Positions 1 through 11,040 of a DNA stretch of 64,000 nt are shown here, in pieces. Each line of letters starts with the position of its first letter. Position 1 is the stretch's first letter. Location of the stretch: contig NZ_JAAZQJ010000002.1 in the NCBI RefSeq assembly GCF_012275375.1, positions 372,001 to 436,000 on the forward strand, read 5' to 3'. The translations under genes were made by a program, and so were the position numbers. Origin of the DNA: Dyella sp. SG609 (GTDB lineage: Bacteria; Pseudomonadota; Gammaproteobacteria; Xanthomonadales; Rhodanobacteraceae). The notes under the pieces are model-generated. The model searched no databases. It was not told where the DNA came from and saw nothing but the letters and a program-made list of their open reading frames with translations.

Positions 1-730
1 CGATGAAGATGGTCACCGCGGTCGGCGCGCCCTGGTACACGTCCGGAATCCACATGTGGAACGGCGCAGCGCCCAGCTTGAAGCCGATGCCGATGATCAT
101 GAAGATCATGCCGAACAGCAGCAGGTTGGGCACGCCGGTATGCGCGGCGGCGCCGTGCAGGGTGGCCAGGTCCAGCGTGGCGGTGGCGCCGTAGACCATC
201 GACATGCCGTACAGCAGCATGCCCGAGGCCAGCGCGCCCAGCACGAAGTACTTCACCGCCGCTTCGGACGAGAGCTTCGAATCGCGGTTCAGCGCCACCA
301 GCGCGTACGAGGACAGCGTCAGCAGCTCCAGGCCCAGGTACACCGTGATCAGGTTGCCGGCCGAGACCAGCAGCATCACGCCGATCACCGCGAAGATCAT
401 CAGCGTGTAGAACTCGCCGACGTAGAGCTTGCGGTCGGCCAGGTAGGAGCGCGAGTAGACGAAGACCAGCGCCACGCACAGCAGCGCGAAGGTCTTCAAG
501 ATCTCCGCCACGCCGTCGCGCACGAACATGCCGCCGAAGGCGCGCACCGGCTGTTCCGGCTGGCCGGAGATCACCAGGTAGATGGCCACCAGCACCACCG
601 CGATCGACAGCCAGTGCAGCAGGCTGCGCTGCTCCGGCTTCATGAAGGCGTCCAGCAGCAACAGCAGGCACGCCGCCGCCACCAGGTACAACTCCGGCAG
701 CATGATCAGAATGTCATTGAGATTCGGCAT
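1..730 (-). CDS. nuoN: NADH-quinone oxidoreductase subunit N (partial, C-terminus beyond window)
   Basis: This is an antiporter-like membrane subunit of complex I that helps couple ubiquinone reduction to proton pumping. About 243 codons are visible. They begin MPNLNDILIMLPE and show successive hydrophobic helices and conserved stretches such as YLGLELLTLSSYAL and the start of the proton-channel region (GFKLGAAPFHMWIPDVYQG). The gene runs off the left edge, so the rest of its roughly 480 residues is missing. An ATG six bases upstream (736) is also in frame, but GAGA spacing favours 730. It starts 8 bases after the nuoM stop and is the last nuo gene of the operon. Confidence 0.96.
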   Translation of the reverse strand, partial: MPNLNDILIMLPELYLVAAACLLLLLDAFMKPEQRSLLHWLSIAVVLVAIYLVISGQPEQPVRAFGGMFVRDGVAEILKTFALLCVALVFVYSRSYLADRKLYVGEFYTLMIFAVIGVMLLVSAGNLITVYLGLELLTLSSYALVALNRDSKLSSEAAVKYFVLGALASGMLLYGMSMVYGATATLDLATLHGAAAHTGVPNLLLFGMIFMIIGIGFKLGAAPFHMWIPDVYQGAPTAVTIFI

Positions 731-738
731 GGTCATTC

Positions 739-2247
739 TCAGATCTTGTGGTTGCCAAGCTGCTGCACCAGCTGCGACACGGAGCTGTCCATCAGGTGGA
801 TCAGCGGCTGCGGCCACACGCCCAGCGCGATCACCGCGGCGGCAAAGGCGATCAGCACGAAGGCTTCGCGCCCGTTGATGTCCTTCATCTCGGCCACGTG
901 CGGGTTGGTCACCTCGCCCCACAGCACGCGCTTGACCATCCACAAGGTGTAGGCGGCGCCGATGATCAGGGTGAAGGCGGCGAACAGCGCGATCCACGGA
1001 TTGGCCTGGAAGCTGGCCAGGATCACCTGGAACTCGCCGACGAAGCCGCTGGTGCCCGGCAGGCCGCTGTTGGCCATGGCGAACAGCACGTAGAAGAAGC
1101 CGAACCACGGCATCACGTTGATGACGCCGCCGTAGTCCTTGATCTGGCGGCTATGCAGGCGGTCGTACAGCACGCCGATGCAGGAGAACATCGCGCCCGA
1201 TACGAAGCCGTGCGAAATCATCTGCACCATCGCGCCCTGCATGCCGAGCTTGGTCGCGTCCAGGTTGCCGGCGCCGCGCACCAGCATGAAGGCGATGAAG
1301 ATGCCCAGCGTGACGAAGCCCATGTGCGCCACGGACGAATACGCCACCAGCTTCTTCATATCGTCCTGCACCAGGGCGATGTAGCCGATGTAGACCACCG
1401 CGATCAGGCTCAGGCCGATCACCACCCAGGCGTAGGCCTCGGAAGCGTCCGGCACGATCGGCAGCGAGAAGCGCAGGAAACCGTAGCCGCCGATCTTCAG
1501 CATCACCGCGGCCAGCACCACCGAACCGCCGGTCGGCGCCTCCACGTGGGCATCCGGCAGCCAGGTGTGCACCGGCACCATCGGCACCTTCACCGCGAAG
1601 GCGGCCAGGAAGGCGAAGAACAGCCAGGTCTGCTCGCGCATGCTCAGCGGCAGCGCCGCCAGCGTGGCCAGGTCGAACGAACCCGCCTTCAGGTACAGGT
1701 AGATCAGGCCCACCAGCATGAAGATGGAGCCGAGGAAGGTGTAGATGAAGAACTTCAGCGTCGCGTACACGCGGCGCGGACCGCCCCAGATGCCGATGAG
1801 GATGAACATCGGGATCAGCATGGCTTCGAAGAACACGTAGAACAGCAGCGCGTCGGTGGCGCAGAACACGCCGATCATCAGGCCTTCGAGCACCAGCATG
1901 GCGGCCATGTACTGGTGCGGGCGGTTCTGGATGACTTCCCAGGCGCCGACGATGACCAGGATGCCGACGAAGCTGGTCAAGAGGATCAGCGCCACCGCGA
2001 TGCCGTCGACCGCCAGGCCGTAGTGCACGCCGAGCGAGGCGATCCACAGATAGCTTTCGCCGAGCTGCTTGCTGCTGTCGGCCGCGTTGTACTGCGTCAA
2101 CAGGAACAGGCTGAGCACGAAGGTGAGCACGGCCACCAGCAGCGAGATCCAGCGTGCGGTATTGGGACGGCCGGAGCCGGCCAGCAGCACGGGGATGGCG
2201 CCGACGATCGGGAGCCAGATCAGCAGGCTGAGCAAGTGATTGAACAT
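739..2247 (-). CDS. nuoM: NADH-quinone oxidoreductase subunit M
   Basis: A 502-residue polytopic antiporter-like subunit (ND4 family) in the membrane arm of complex I. It is hydrophobic throughout, with the conserved FFEAMLIPMFILIGIWGG segment near residue 140, VKVPMVPVHTWLPDAHVEAP near 225-245 (a channel-lining motif) and a lysine-containing DDMKKLVAYSS helix. The length is normal for the family. The ATG at 2247 was chosen because MFNHLLSLLIWLP matches family N-termini. The frame stays open upstream, but that part overlaps nuoL. It sits 14 bases after nuoL, with nuoN following. Confidence 0.98.
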   Translation of the reverse strand: MFNHLLSLLIWLPIVGAIPVLLAGSGRPNTARWISLLVAVLTFVLSLFLLTQYNAADSSKQLGESYLWIASLGVHYGLAVDGIAVALILLTSFVGILVIVGAWEVIQNRPHQYMAAMLVLEGLMIGVFCATDALLFYVFFEAMLIPMFILIGIWGGPRRVYATLKFFIYTFLGSIFMLVGLIYLYLKAGSFDLATLAALPLSMREQTWLFFAFLAAFAVKVPMVPVHTWLPDAHVEAPTGGSVVLAAVMLKIGGYGFLRFSLPIVPDASEAYAWVVIGLSLIAVVYIGYIALVQDDMKKLVAYSSVAHMGFVTLGIFIAFMLVRGAGNLDATKLGMQGAMVQMISHGFVSGAMFSCIGVLYDRLHSRQIKDYGGVINVMPWFGFFYVLFAMANSGLPGTSGFVGEFQVILASFQANPWIALFAAFTLIIGAAYTLWMVKRVLWGEVTNPHVAEMKDINGREAFVLIAFAAAVIALGVWPQPLIHLMDSSVSQLVQQLGNHKI

Positions 2248-2261
2248 GGAGCTGGGTTCCC

Positions 2262-4340
2262 TTATTGCCCGACCAGCCAATACCCGCCAAGCAGCAGGAT
2301 CAGGCCGAGGATCATCGCGAAGGCATAGTGATAGAGGTAGCCGGACTGCAGCGCGCGCACGCCGCCGGCGATGCGCTGGACCAGCGAGGCCGAGCCGTTC
2401 ACCAGCGCGCCGTCGATCACCGCGGCGTCGCCGCCCTTCCACAGGGCGCGGCCGAGCTTCACGCCGCCCTTGGCGAACAGCGCGAAGTAGACGTCGTCGA
2501 CCCAGTACTTGCGGTCCAGGACGGTCCACAGCGGCTTGAGCGCGCTCTTGATCTTGTCGGCGACGGACGGGTTGAACAGGTAGATGTAGGTCTGGATGAC
2601 GAAGGCGGCCAGCACCAGGAAGAACGGCCACTGCAGGAAGCCATGCAGCGCCATCGCGGCCCAGCCATGGAACTCGTGGCCCACTTCCGCCAACACGTCA
2701 TTGGCTTCGTTGACGTGGATGGCTTCGCCGAACCAGCCGCCGAACAGCATCGACTTCACGCCGATCGCGCCGATCACGATGGACGGGATCGCCAGCAGCA
2801 CCAGCGGCAGGGTCACCACCCACGGCGACTCCTTCGGCGCATGGTGCAGCACGCCGGGCTCATGGTGGCCATGGTCATCGTGGTGTGCGTCATCGTGATG
2901 CGCATCGCCATGGTGCGCGTCGTGATGGGCGGCGTGCGCATCGTGGCCATGGCCATGCCCGGCCACCACGGTGAAGCGCTCCTTGCCGTGGAAGGTCAGG
3001 TACATCTGGCGGAAGGTGTACAGCGCGGTGACGAACGCGCCGATCAGCACGCAGGCATAGGCATAGCCCGCGCCCCAGCGGTGCGACTCGCCCACCGCCT
3101 CGATGATCGCGTCCTTCGAATAGAAGCCCGCGAAGAACGGCACGCCGCACAGCGCCAGCGAACCGATCCACATGGTGATCCAGGTGACCGGCATGTACTT
3201 GCGCAGGCCGCCCATGTAGCGCATGTCCTGCTCATGGTGCATGGCGATGATCACCGAGCCCGCGCCCAGGAACAGCAGCGCCTTGAAGAAGGCATGGGTC
3301 ATCAGGTGGAAGACCGCGCCGGAGTACGCCGAGACGCCCAGCGCCACGGTCATGTAGCCCAGCTGCGACAGCGTGGAGTACGCCACCACGCGCTTGATGT
3401 CGTTCTGCACGATGCCGATCAGGCCGGTGAACAGCGCGCCGGTGGCGCCGATCACCATGATGAAGCTGAGCGCGCCTTCGGACAGCTCGAAGATCGGCGA
3501 CATGCGCGCGACCATGAAGATGCCCGCGGTCACCATGGTGGCCGCGTGGATCAGCGCCGAGATCGGGGTCGGGCCTTCCATCGAATCGGGCAGCCACACG
3601 TGCAGCGGCACCTGGGCCGACTTGCCCATGGCGCCGATGAACAGCAGCACGCCGATCACGGTGGCGGCGTCCCAGGCATGGTTCTGGGTGATCTGCAGGG
3701 TCTTGCCGACCAGGCTCGGCGCGTTGGCGAACGCGGCGGAGTAGTCCAGCGTGCCCAGGAAGTACAGGATCGCGGCGATGCCCAGCAGGAAGCCGAAATC
3801 GCCAACGCGGTTGACCAGGAAGGCCTTGAGGTTGGCGAAGATCGCGGTCGGGCGCTTGAACCAGAAGCCGATCAGCAGGTACGACACCAGGCCCACCGCT
3901 TCCCAGCCGAAGAACAGCTGCATGAAGTTGTTGCTCATCACGAGCATCAACATGGAGAAGGTGAACAGCGAGATGTAGCTGAAGAAGCGCTGGTAGCCAT
4001 CGTCTTCCGCCATGTAGCCGATGGTGTAGATGTGCACCAGCAGCGACACGAAGGTGACCACCACCATCATCATGGCGGACAGCTTGTCGATCAGGAAACC
4101 GACCGTGGCGGTGTACTTGCCGATCTCGAACCAGGTGTAGATGTTCTGGTTGTAGACCGGCACGGCGCCCGTGCACAGCTGGTACAGCACGTACATCGAC
4201 AGCGCGCAGGAAACCGCCACGCCGAGGATGGTGACGCTGTGCGAGCCGGCGCGCCCGATGAACTTGCCGAGGAAGCCGGCGAGCAGGCAGCCGAGCAGCG
4301 GCGCCAGCGCGATGACCAGCAGGATGGAGGTGGAGATCAT
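2262..4340 (-). CDS. nuoL: NADH-quinone oxidoreductase subunit L with His-rich loop
   Basis: The largest proton-pumping antiporter-like subunit (ND5 family), 692 residues, at the distal end of the membrane arm. Conserved features are NFMQLFFGWEAVGLVSYLLIG near residue 130, the SAQVPLHVWLPDSMEGPTP channel motif near 240, and a C-terminal lateral helix plus final transmembrane segment. About residues 460-500 form a histidine/aspartate-rich loop of HH-D repeats (roughly 17 His in 40 residues) between transmembrane segments, which E. coli NuoL lacks as far as I know. It lies 4 bases downstream of nuoK. Confidence 0.98.
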   Translation of the reverse strand: MISTSILLVIALAPLLGCLLAGFLGKFIGRAGSHSVTILGVAVSCALSMYVLYQLCTGAVPVYNQNIYTWFEIGKYTATVGFLIDKLSAMMMVVVTFVSLLVHIYTIGYMAEDDGYQRFFSYISLFTFSMLMLVMSNNFMQLFFGWEAVGLVSYLLIGFWFKRPTAIFANLKAFLVNRVGDFGFLLGIAAILYFLGTLDYSAAFANAPSLVGKTLQITQNHAWDAATVIGVLLFIGAMGKSAQVPLHVWLPDSMEGPTPISALIHAATMVTAGIFMVARMSPIFELSEGALSFIMVIGATGALFTGLIGIVQNDIKRVVAYSTLSQLGYMTVALGVSAYSGAVFHLMTHAFFKALLFLGAGSVIIAMHHEQDMRYMGGLRKYMPVTWITMWIGSLALCGVPFFAGFYSKDAIIEAVGESHRWGAGYAYACVLIGAFVTALYTFRQMYLTFHGKERFTVVAGHGHGHDAHAAHHDAHHGDAHHDDAHHDDHGHHEPGVLHHAPKESPWVVTLPLVLLAIPSIVIGAIGVKSMLFGGWFGEAIHVNEANDVLAEVGHEFHGWAAMALHGFLQWPFFLVLAAFVIQTYIYLFNPSVADKIKSALKPLWTVLDRKYWVDDVYFALFAKGGVKLGRALWKGGDAAVIDGALVNGSASLVQRIAGGVRALQSGYLYHYAFAMILGLILLLGGYWLVGQ

Positions 4341-4344
4341 CGGC

Positions 4345-4650
4345 TCAGCCCTTCATGCTGTCGATTTCGGCGATGTTGATCGTGCTGCGATTGCGGAACA
4401 GCAGGACCAGGATCGCCAGGCCGATGGCGGTTTCCGCCGCGGCCACGGTGAGGATGAAGAACACGAACACCTGGCCGGCCACGTCGCCGAGGAAGCGCGA
4501 GAAGGCCACGAAGTTGATGTTCACGGCCAGCAGCATCAGCTCGATCGACATCAGCAGCACGATGACGTTCTTGCGGTTGATGAACAGGCTGGCCACCGCG
4601 ATGCAGAACAGCACCGCGCCAAGCACGATGAAGTGCGACAGCGTGATCAT
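4345..4650 (-). CDS. nuoK: NADH-quinone oxidoreductase subunit K
   Basis: A 101-residue, three-helix membrane subunit of complex I (ND4L family). The second helix carries the conserved glutamate in [17 protein letters not shown] and the third the [17 protein letters not shown] segment with its second essential glutamate. The ATG at 4650 overlaps the nuoJ stop by four bases, so the two are probably translationally coupled. Length and sequence are typical. Confidence 0.97.
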   Translation of the reverse strand: MITLSHFIVLGAVLFCIAVASLFINRKNVIVLLMSIELMLLAVNINFVAFSRFLGDVAGQVFVFFILTVAAAETAIGLAILVLLFRNRSTINIAEIDSMKG

Positions 4651-5306
4651 GGCTTGGTCTCCGGATTCTGGGTCTGCGCGGGCGCGTCGGTCGCGGGGCG
4701 CTCGGCCGCCATCTTCACGATGCGCACGCGGTCGGTGGCCTTCACGGCGACCTGCTGCGCGGCCGTCTGGTGGCGGGTGCCGCCGCGGTGGCGCAGGGTC
4801 AGCGCCACGGCCGCGACCACGCCCACGGTCAGGATCAGCGCGGCGATCTCGAACGGCAGCAGGAACTGGGTGTACAGCGCCTGGCCCAGCCACTGCGTGT
4901 TGGACAGGCCGGCGGCGGTGGCCGGGTTGGCCCCCATCACCGCCTCGTGCATGGTGCGCACGCCGATCAGGGCGAGCATTTCCACCAGCATCACCACGGC
5001 CACCACGATGCCCACCGGCAGGTAGCGGATGAAGCCTTCGCGCAGGTGCTCCTGCTTGATGTCCAGCATCATCACCACGAACAGGAACAGCACCATCACC
5101 GCGCCGACGTAGACCACGATGAGCGCGATGGCCAGGAACTCCGCCTCGGCCAGCAGCCAGATGCAGGCCGTGCTGAAGAAGGTCAGCACCAGCGACAGCA
5201 CGGCATGCACCGAGTTGCGCAGGGTGATGACGCCCAGCGCCGCCACCACGGTGACCGCCGCGAAAGCGTAGAAGCAGACAAGTTGGAACACAGACGGATC
5301 GATCAC
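4647..5306 (-). CDS. nuoJ: NADH-quinone oxidoreductase subunit J
   Basis: A 219-residue membrane subunit of complex I (ND6 family). There are five hydrophobic helices in the first 165 residues, including [17 protein letters not shown], the pi-bulge helix tied to coupling. The last 50 residues are a hydrophilic, alanine/proline/glutamine-containing tail (for example [12 protein letters not shown]) of the kind seen in proteobacterial homologues. The ATG at 5306 follows nuoI by 11 bases, and the stop overlaps the nuoK start. Confidence 0.97.
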   Translation of the reverse strand: MIDPSVFQLVCFYAFAAVTVVAALGVITLRNSVHAVLSLVLTFFSTACIWLLAEAEFLAIALIVVYVGAVMVLFLFVVMMLDIKQEHLREGFIRYLPVGIVVAVVMLVEMLALIGVRTMHEAVMGANPATAAGLSNTQWLGQALYTQFLLPFEIAALILTVGVVAAVALTLRHRGGTRHQTAAQQVAVKATDRVRIVKMAAERPATDAPAQTQNPETKP

Positions 5307-5317
5307 GGTTGTGTCCT

Positions 5318-5809
5318 TTAGCGGTACGCGGCGTCTTGGGCGCGGGCGGCGGCGACTTCATGCTCGAAGCGGTCGCCGATGGCGAGCAGCTGCGGCTTGG
5401 TCACCACGTTTTCGCCACGCTTTTCGAAGTGGTATTCGTGCACGTGCGTCTCGACGATGGAGTCGACCGGGCAGCTCTCCTCGCAGAAGCCGCAGAAGAT
5501 GCACTTGAACAGGTCGATGTCGTAGCGCGTGGTGCGGCGCTGGCCGTCGCTCTCGCGCGGGGCGGAGTCGATGGTGATGGCCAGCGCGGGGCACACCGCC
5601 TCGCACAGCTTGCACGCGATGCAGCGTTCCTCGCCGTTGGCGTAGCGGCGCAGCGCATGCAGGCCGCGGAAGCGGTTCGACTTGGGGATGTGCTCCATCG
5701 GGTAGCGCATCGTGTACTTGGGGCTGAACATGTAGCGCATGGTCAGGCCCATGCCCTTGAACAGCTCGATGAGCAGCAGGCTCTTGAAATAGTTGCTAAT
5801 GCCGGACAT
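5318..5809 (-). CDS. nuoI: NADH-quinone oxidoreductase subunit I
   Basis: A 163-residue peripheral-arm subunit carrying two [4Fe-4S] clusters (N6a/N6b) that relay electrons toward N2 on NuoB. Both ferredoxin motifs are complete: [13 protein letters not shown] near residue 63 and [13 protein letters not shown] near residue 102. An amphipathic N-terminal stretch ([17 protein letters not shown]) docks it on the membrane arm. The length is normal. It starts 8 bases after the nuoH stop. Confidence 0.98.
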   Translation of the reverse strand: MSGISNYFKSLLLIELFKGMGLTMRYMFSPKYTMRYPMEHIPKSNRFRGLHALRRYANGEERCIACKLCEAVCPALAITIDSAPRESDGQRRTTRYDIDLFKCIFCGFCEESCPVDSIVETHVHEYHFEKRGENVVTKPQLLAIGDRFEHEVAAARAQDAAYR

Positions 5810-5817
5810 GGTTTTCT

Positions 5818-6846
5818 TCAGCCTCCCGTGCCGATGCTGACCCAGCCGAAATACTTCATGCAGCCGGCCACGAGAACCCAGACGATGGTGATGGGAATGA
5901 ACACCTTCCAGCCCAGCCGCATGATCTGGTCATAGCGGTAGCGCGGGAAGCTGGCGCGGAACCACAGGAACAGGAAGGCGAAGAAGAACGCCTTCGCGAA
6001 CAGCCAGAAGAAGCTGCCCTGCCCCAGGAACGGCACCGACGAGGGGAACGGCGACAGCCAGCCGCCCATGAACAGGATCGCGGCCAGGAAGCTGACCAGG
6101 ATCATGTTGGCGTATTCGGCCAGGAAGAAGATGGCGAACGCAGAACCCGAATACTCCACGTGGAAGCCGGCGACGATTTCCGACTCGCCTTCGGCCACGT
6201 CGAACGGCGCGCGGTTGGTCTCGGCCACGCCGGAGATGAAGTAGATGACGAACACCGGCAGCAGCGGCCACATGAACCACTCGAAGATGCCCTTGCTGCC
6301 CGACTGCGCATGCACGATGTCGGTGAGGTTCAGGCTGCCGGCCAGCACCAGCACGCAGACCAGGCACAGGCCCATCGCCAGCTCGTAGGAGATGACCTGC
6401 GCGGCGGAACGCATCGCGCCCAGCAGCGCGTAGCGCGAGTTGGAGGCCCAGCCGGCCAGGATGATGCCGTACACGCCCAGCGAGGTCATCGCCAGCAGGT
6501 ACAGCACGCCGGCGTTGACGTTGGCCAGCACCATCTTGTCGTTGAACGGGATCACCGCCCACGCGGCCATCGCCGGCACCAGGGCCAGCAGCGGCGCCAG
6601 GTAGTACAGGAACTTATTCGCGCTGGTCGGAAGGATCACTTCCTTGATCAGCAGCTTCACCACGTCGGCGAAGGCCTGCAGCAAGCCAAGCGGACCGATC
6701 TTGTTCGGCCCCATGCGCACGTGCATCCAGCCGATGACCTTGCGCTCCCAGTACACGAACATCGCCACCGCCAGGATCACCGGAACGGCGATGCACAGGA
6801 TGTAGATGATCGGCCAGACGAGCTGGTTGAGGATCTGTTCGCCCAT
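5818..6846 (-). CDS. nuoH: NADH-quinone oxidoreductase subunit H
   Basis: A 342-residue membrane subunit (ND1 family) at the junction of the arms, forming much of the quinone chamber. Visible landmarks are [19 protein letters not shown] in the first cytoplasmic loop and [21 protein letters not shown], the acidic quinone-entry loop, near residue 215. The C-terminal [19 protein letters not shown] is also typical. It begins 3 bases after the nuoG stop. Confidence 0.98.
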   Translation of the reverse strand: MGEQILNQLVWPIIYILCIAVPVILAVAMFVYWERKVIGWMHVRMGPNKIGPLGLLQAFADVVKLLIKEVILPTSANKFLYYLAPLLALVPAMAAWAVIPFNDKMVLANVNAGVLYLLAMTSLGVYGIILAGWASNSRYALLGAMRSAAQVISYELAMGLCLVCVLVLAGSLNLTDIVHAQSGSKGIFEWFMWPLLPVFVIYFISGVAETNRAPFDVAEGESEIVAGFHVEYSGSAFAIFFLAEYANMILVSFLAAILFMGGWLSPFPSSVPFLGQGSFFWLFAKAFFFAFLFLWFRASFPRYRYDQIMRLGWKVFIPITIVWVLVAGCMKYFGWVSIGTGG

Positions 6847-6849
6847 GGC

Positions 6850-9174
6850 TTACGCCTTGCTCAAGGTGATGGCCGCGCCGTAAGGCGGCAGCGTGGCGGT
6901 GAGTTCGTGCGCGGCTTCGATCCAGGCGGTGCCGTCCGGCACCGACTCGTCGACGGCCACCGGCAGCGCGACCTTGCCGATGCGCACCGAAGCGCCGTCG
7001 GCCAGGCCCAGGCGCTGCGCTTCGGCCGCGCTCAGGCGCACGGCCGGCTCGCGGTTCAGCGGATGCGCGCTGAGCGCGCCCGCGCGGCGCAGCACGGCGT
7101 CGGAGCGGTACATCGGCCAGGTGGCCAGACGGGTGAGGCCGTCGGCCGCGGCGCGCGGCGCCAGGCCTTCGCGGGCAGCCGGCACGCGGTCGGCGATGCC
7201 GTCGCGCAGGCCGGCCAGGTCGTCGAACTCGAAGCCGGCCAGCTTCAGGCCGCCGCCGAGCGCGCGCAGCACCTTCCAGCCCTGGCGGGCGTCGCCGGGC
7301 GCGCGGGCGCCCTGGACCACGCTCTGCGCGAGGCCATCGACGTTGACCAGGGTGCCGTCGATTTCCGGCAGCAGCGCGATCGGCAGGATCACGTCGGCCA
7401 GGTCGCGCAGCGCCGGGGTGGCGTAGGCGGAGAACGCGACCACGCTTTCGGCGGCGGTCAGCGCCTGCAGCGCGGCGGCGCCGTCGGCGACGTCGTGCGG
7501 CAGCTCCACGCCGTACAGCACGTAGGCCTTGCGCGGCTGCGCCAGCATCGCCTGCGCGTCGAGGCCGCCGTTGCCCGGCAGCACGCCGACGCGGCTCAGG
7601 CCCAGCGCGTTGGCGCCGACCGGGATTTCGTTGTAGCCGGCGCCGGTGGCCTGGGCGATGAAGCGCGCGATCGCGCGCAGCCAGGAGGCCTGCGGATGCG
7701 TCGCGGCGGCTTCGCCGAGGATCACCACGGCCTTGCCGGCCTTCAGCGCGTCGATCGCGCCGCGGTCGCCGTCGTCGGCCTGCACGGCGTCGATGGCGGC
7801 AGCCAGCGCGGCCGGTGCGGTGGCACCGCCCTGCACTGCCGCCTTGGCCAGCGCAAGCAGCGCGTCGGCCATGGCCTGCGGCGCGACGATCTCTTCGCCG
7901 GCCAGCGCGTAGTTGAAGTTGAAGCGCGCCGGATTGACGGCGTAGACCTTGGCGCCCTTCTTCACCGCCTGGTGCACGCGATGGTTCAGCAGCGGCATTT
8001 CGTAGCGCAGGTCGGCGCCGACCAGCAGCGCGGCCTTGACCTTGTCCACTTCCGCCACCGGCAGGCCGAAGGCCTGGGCGTGGGCCTGGTCGGCGAAGTC
8101 GGTCTGGCGCAGGCGGTGGTCGATATGCGCCGAACCCAGACCATGGGCCAGGCGCACCAGCAGGTCGCCTTCCTCGTTGGTGGTGGCCGGGGAAACCAGG
8201 AAGCCGAGTTCGCCGCGCGCCTTGGCCAGCGCTTCGCCGGCCACGATCAGCGCGTCTTCCCAGGTGGTCGACTGCCACTGGCCGTTGCGCTTGACCTGCG
8301 GCGCGGTGATGCGGTCGGCCGCGTACATGCCTTGGTGGCTGTAGCGGTCGCGGTCCGACAGCCAGCACTCGTTGATGCTTTCGTTGTCGCGCGGCACCGT
8401 GCGCAGCACCTCGCCGCGGCGCGTATGCAGCCACAGGTTGGAACCCAGCGCGTCGTGGTAGCCGACGGACGGCTTGGCCACCAGCTCCCAGGCGCGCGCC
8501 TTGAACTGGAACGGCTTGTTGGTGAGCGCGCCGACCGGGCACACGTCGATGACGTTGCCGGACAGCTCGGTCTCCAGCGCCTTGCCGATATAGGTGCCGA
8601 TCTGCAGGTTGTCGCCGCGGCTCATGCCGCCCAGCTCGTAGGTGCCGGCGATCTCGCTGGTGAAGCGCACGCAGCGCGTGCACTGGATGCAGCGGGTCAT
8701 CTCGGTGGCCACCAGCGGCCCGAGGTTTTCATCGGCGATGGTGCGCTTGCGCTCGGTGTAGCGCGACACGCTGCGGCCGTAGCCCAGGGCCACGTCCTGC
8801 AGTTCGCACTCGCCGCCCTGGTCGCAGATCGGGCAGTCCAGCGGATGGTTGATCAGCAGGAATTCCATCACGTCGCGCTGGAACTTCAGCGCGCCGGCGG
8901 AACGCGTGGTGACCTTCATGCCCTCGGCCACCGGGGTGGCGCAGGCCGGCTGCGGCTTGGGCATGGGCTTGCCGCCCATTTCCACTTCCACCAGGCACAT
9001 GCGGCAGTTGGCGGCGATGGGCAGCTTGCGGTGATAGCAGAAGCGCGGGATCGACACGCCGATGGCGTCCGCCGCTTCGATGATCATGGCGCCCTTGCGG
9101 ATCTGCGTGGGCTTGCCGTCGACCTCGATGTTGAGGAGATCGGGCGGCGTGTTGTTCACGGGCTGCGCGCTCAT
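6850..9174 (-). CDS. nuoG: NADH-quinone oxidoreductase subunit G
   Basis: A 774-residue peripheral-arm subunit carrying several iron-sulfur clusters. The first 240 residues hold the [2Fe-2S] ligands ([17 protein letters not shown]), the His-coordinated [18 protein letters not shown] motif, and two cluster motifs in [12 protein letters not shown] and [10 protein letters not shown]. The remainder is a molybdopterin-oxidoreductase-like domain without an evident cofactor role. The C-terminal half is unusually alanine-rich but colinear with the family. The ATG at 9174 overlaps the nuoF stop by four bases. Confidence 0.97.
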   Translation of the reverse strand: MSAQPVNNTPPDLLNIEVDGKPTQIRKGAMIIEAADAIGVSIPRFCYHRKLPIAANCRMCLVEVEMGGKPMPKPQPACATPVAEGMKVTTRSAGALKFQRDVMEFLLINHPLDCPICDQGGECELQDVALGYGRSVSRYTERKRTIADENLGPLVATEMTRCIQCTRCVRFTSEIAGTYELGGMSRGDNLQIGTYIGKALETELSGNVIDVCPVGALTNKPFQFKARAWELVAKPSVGYHDALGSNLWLHTRRGEVLRTVPRDNESINECWLSDRDRYSHQGMYAADRITAPQVKRNGQWQSTTWEDALIVAGEALAKARGELGFLVSPATTNEEGDLLVRLAHGLGSAHIDHRLRQTDFADQAHAQAFGLPVAEVDKVKAALLVGADLRYEMPLLNHRVHQAVKKGAKVYAVNPARFNFNYALAGEEIVAPQAMADALLALAKAAVQGGATAPAALAAAIDAVQADDGDRGAIDALKAGKAVVILGEAAATHPQASWLRAIARFIAQATGAGYNEIPVGANALGLSRVGVLPGNGGLDAQAMLAQPRKAYVLYGVELPHDVADGAAALQALTAAESVVAFSAYATPALRDLADVILPIALLPEIDGTLVNVDGLAQSVVQGARAPGDARQGWKVLRALGGGLKLAGFEFDDLAGLRDGIADRVPAAREGLAPRAAADGLTRLATWPMYRSDAVLRRAGALSAHPLNREPAVRLSAAEAQRLGLADGASVRIGKVALPVAVDESVPDGTAWIEAAHELTATLPPYGAAITLSKA

Positions 9175-10481
9175 GCGGCGACTCCGATCTGGTCGTCGAC
9201 GATGGAACGCCCGTTGACGATGTAGTACTCGAATTCATGCCAGAACTGGCGCAGGAAACCCTGCACCGGCCAAGCCGCCGCCTCGCCGAACGCGCAGATG
9301 GTGTGGCCTTCGATCTGGCCCGCGATCGCCTTCAGGCGATGCAGGTCGTCCATGGTGCCCTTGCCTTCCACGATGCGGTCCAGCACGCGGTGCATCCAGC
9401 CGGTGCCTTCGCGGCACGGCGTGCACTGGCCGCAGGATTCCTTATGGAAGAACTGCGAGATGCGGCGGGTGAAGCGCACCGTGCAGACGGTGTCGTCCAG
9501 CACCACGATGGCGCCGGAACCCAGGCCGGTCTTGAGGTCGCGCAGGGTGTCGTAGTCGAACGGCAGGCCCTTCAGCTGCGCCGCCGTCAGCACCGGCATC
9601 GACACGCCGCCCGGGATCGCGCCCTTGAGCGTGCGGCCCGGACGCAGGCCGCCGGCCATTTCCAGCAGCTCGTCGAAGGTGGTGCCCAGCGGCACTTCGA
9701 AATTGCCGCCCTTCTGCACGCAGCCGGAGACCGAGAAGATCTTCGGGCCGCCGTTCTTGGTCTTGCTCTGCGCCAGGAACCAGTCCGCGCCCTTGCGCAG
9801 GATCGCCGGCACCGAGGCGTAGGTTTCGGTGTTGTTGATGGTCGACGGCTTGCCGTACAGGCCGAAGTTGGCCGGGAACGGCGGCTTGAAGCGCGGCTGG
9901 CCCTTCTTGCCTTCCAGCGATTCCATCAGCGCGGTTTCCTCGCCGCAGATGTAGGCGCCGGCGCCGAGCGCGCCGTAGATGTCCACGTCCAGGCCGGTGC
10001 CCTGGATGTTCTTGCCCAGCAGGCCCGCGGCATACGCTTCCTTGAGCGCTTCCTCGAAGTGCTCGAAGGGTTCGTGGTGGAACTCGCCGCGCAGGTAGTT
10101 GTACGCCGCGGTGGAGCCGGTGCAGTAGCAGGCGATGGCCATGCCCTCGATCACCGCATGCGGGTTGAAGCGCAGGATGTCGCGGTCCTTGCAGGTGCCC
10201 GGCTCCGACTCGTCGGAGTTGCAGAGGATGTACTTCTGCATGTTGCCCTTGGGCATGAAGGACCACTTCAGGCCGGTCGGGAAGCCCGCGCCGCCGCGGC
10301 CGCGCAGATTGCTCTTCTTGATCTCTTCGATCAGCGCGTTCGGGTCGGGCTTCTCGGCGAGGATCTTCTTCCACGCTTCATAGCCGCCGACCTGGGTGTA
10401 GCTGTCCATCGCCCACGGCTTGTCGAAATGCAGCGTGGTGTAGACGACCTGGTGTTCCTGGGGTGCGGGACCGTATGCCAT
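9171..10481 (-). CDS. nuoF: NADH-quinone oxidoreductase subunit F (NADH/FMN site)
   Basis: A 436-residue NADH dehydrogenase subunit that binds NADH and FMN and holds the N3 [4Fe-4S] cluster, so it is the electron entry point of complex I. The FMN/NADH loop [13 protein letters not shown] is near residue 60, [20 protein letters not shown] near 180, and the cluster ligands [15 protein letters not shown] plus a fourth Cys in [13 protein letters not shown] are near 350-400. The start at 10481 lies 13 bases after nuoE and the stop overlaps nuoG. Confidence 0.98.
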   Translation of the reverse strand: MAYGPAPQEHQVVYTTLHFDKPWAMDSYTQVGGYEAWKKILAEKPDPNALIEEIKKSNLRGRGGAGFPTGLKWSFMPKGNMQKYILCNSDESEPGTCKDRDILRFNPHAVIEGMAIACYCTGSTAAYNYLRGEFHHEPFEHFEEALKEAYAAGLLGKNIQGTGLDVDIYGALGAGAYICGEETALMESLEGKKGQPRFKPPFPANFGLYGKPSTINNTETYASVPAILRKGADWFLAQSKTKNGGPKIFSVSGCVQKGGNFEVPLGTTFDELLEMAGGLRPGRTLKGAIPGGVSMPVLTAAQLKGLPFDYDTLRDLKTGLGSGAIVVLDDTVCTVRFTRRISQFFHKESCGQCTPCREGTGWMHRVLDRIVEGKGTMDDLHRLKAIAGQIEGHTICAFGEAAAWPVQGFLRQFWHEFEYYIVNGRSIVDDQIGVAA

Positions 10482-10494
10482 GACGCCGTGACCC

Positions 10495-11022
10495 TTACTT
10501 GAGACCGTCGAGGATCTCGTCGACCTTGTCGGCCGTGAGACGCTCGTGGTAATGCCCGTTGACGGTCATCGCCGGCGCGCAGGCGCAGGCGGCGATGCAT
10601 TCTTCTTCGCGCTTGAGGTAGACGCGGCCATCCGGGGTGCTCTCGCCCAGCTTGATGCCCAGCTTCTTCTCGCAATGCGCGACCAGCGCCTCGGCGCCGT
10701 TGAGCCAGCACGAGATGTTGGTGCAGATGGCGACGTTGTTGCGGCCGACCGGCCTGGTCTCCAGCATCGAATAGAAGCTGGCCACCTCGTACGCCCACAC
10801 CGCGGGCAGCTCCAGGTACTTGGCGACGGCGGTGATCAGCTCGTCGGTGAGGAAGCCCTGGTTCTGCTCCTGCGCGGCGAACAGCGCCTGGATCAGCGCC
10901 GAGCGCTTGCGGTCTGGCGGGAACTTGGCAACCCACTCGTCGATGTGATGGCGGGTGTGCTCGTTGAGTGCGACGAGCGGGTCGACGTGCTTGACCTGCT
11001 CGTAATTTCCGGTGGCTTTCAT
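10495..11022 (-). CDS. nuoE: NADH-quinone oxidoreductase subunit E
   Basis: A 175-residue thioredoxin-fold subunit with the N1a [2Fe-2S] cluster, paired with NuoF. The ligands are C-x4-C in AICTNISCW and C-x3-C in [10 protein letters not shown]. The second motif departs from the common CLGAC-type sequence but keeps both cysteines. The N-terminal helical region ([18 protein letters not shown]) is typical. It is separated from nuoD by 18 bases. Confidence 0.97.
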   Translation of the reverse strand: MKATGNYEQVKHVDPLVALNEHTRHHIDEWVAKFPPDRKRSALIQALFAAQEQNQGFLTDELITAVAKYLELPAVWAYEVASFYSMLETRPVGRNNVAICTNISCWLNGAEALVAHCEKKLGIKLGESTPDGRVYLKREEECIAACACAPAMTVNGHYHERLTADKVDEILDGLK

Positions 11023-11040
11023 GCGTATGCTCCCGTCGGC

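Noticed and set aside
6160-9225. A 1021-codon plus-strand frame opposite nuoH/nuoG (and similar long antisense frames, e.g. 2265-4379, 36606-38543)
   Set aside because: They are His/Gln/Arg-rich antisense translations of high-GC genes with no domain or ribosome site.
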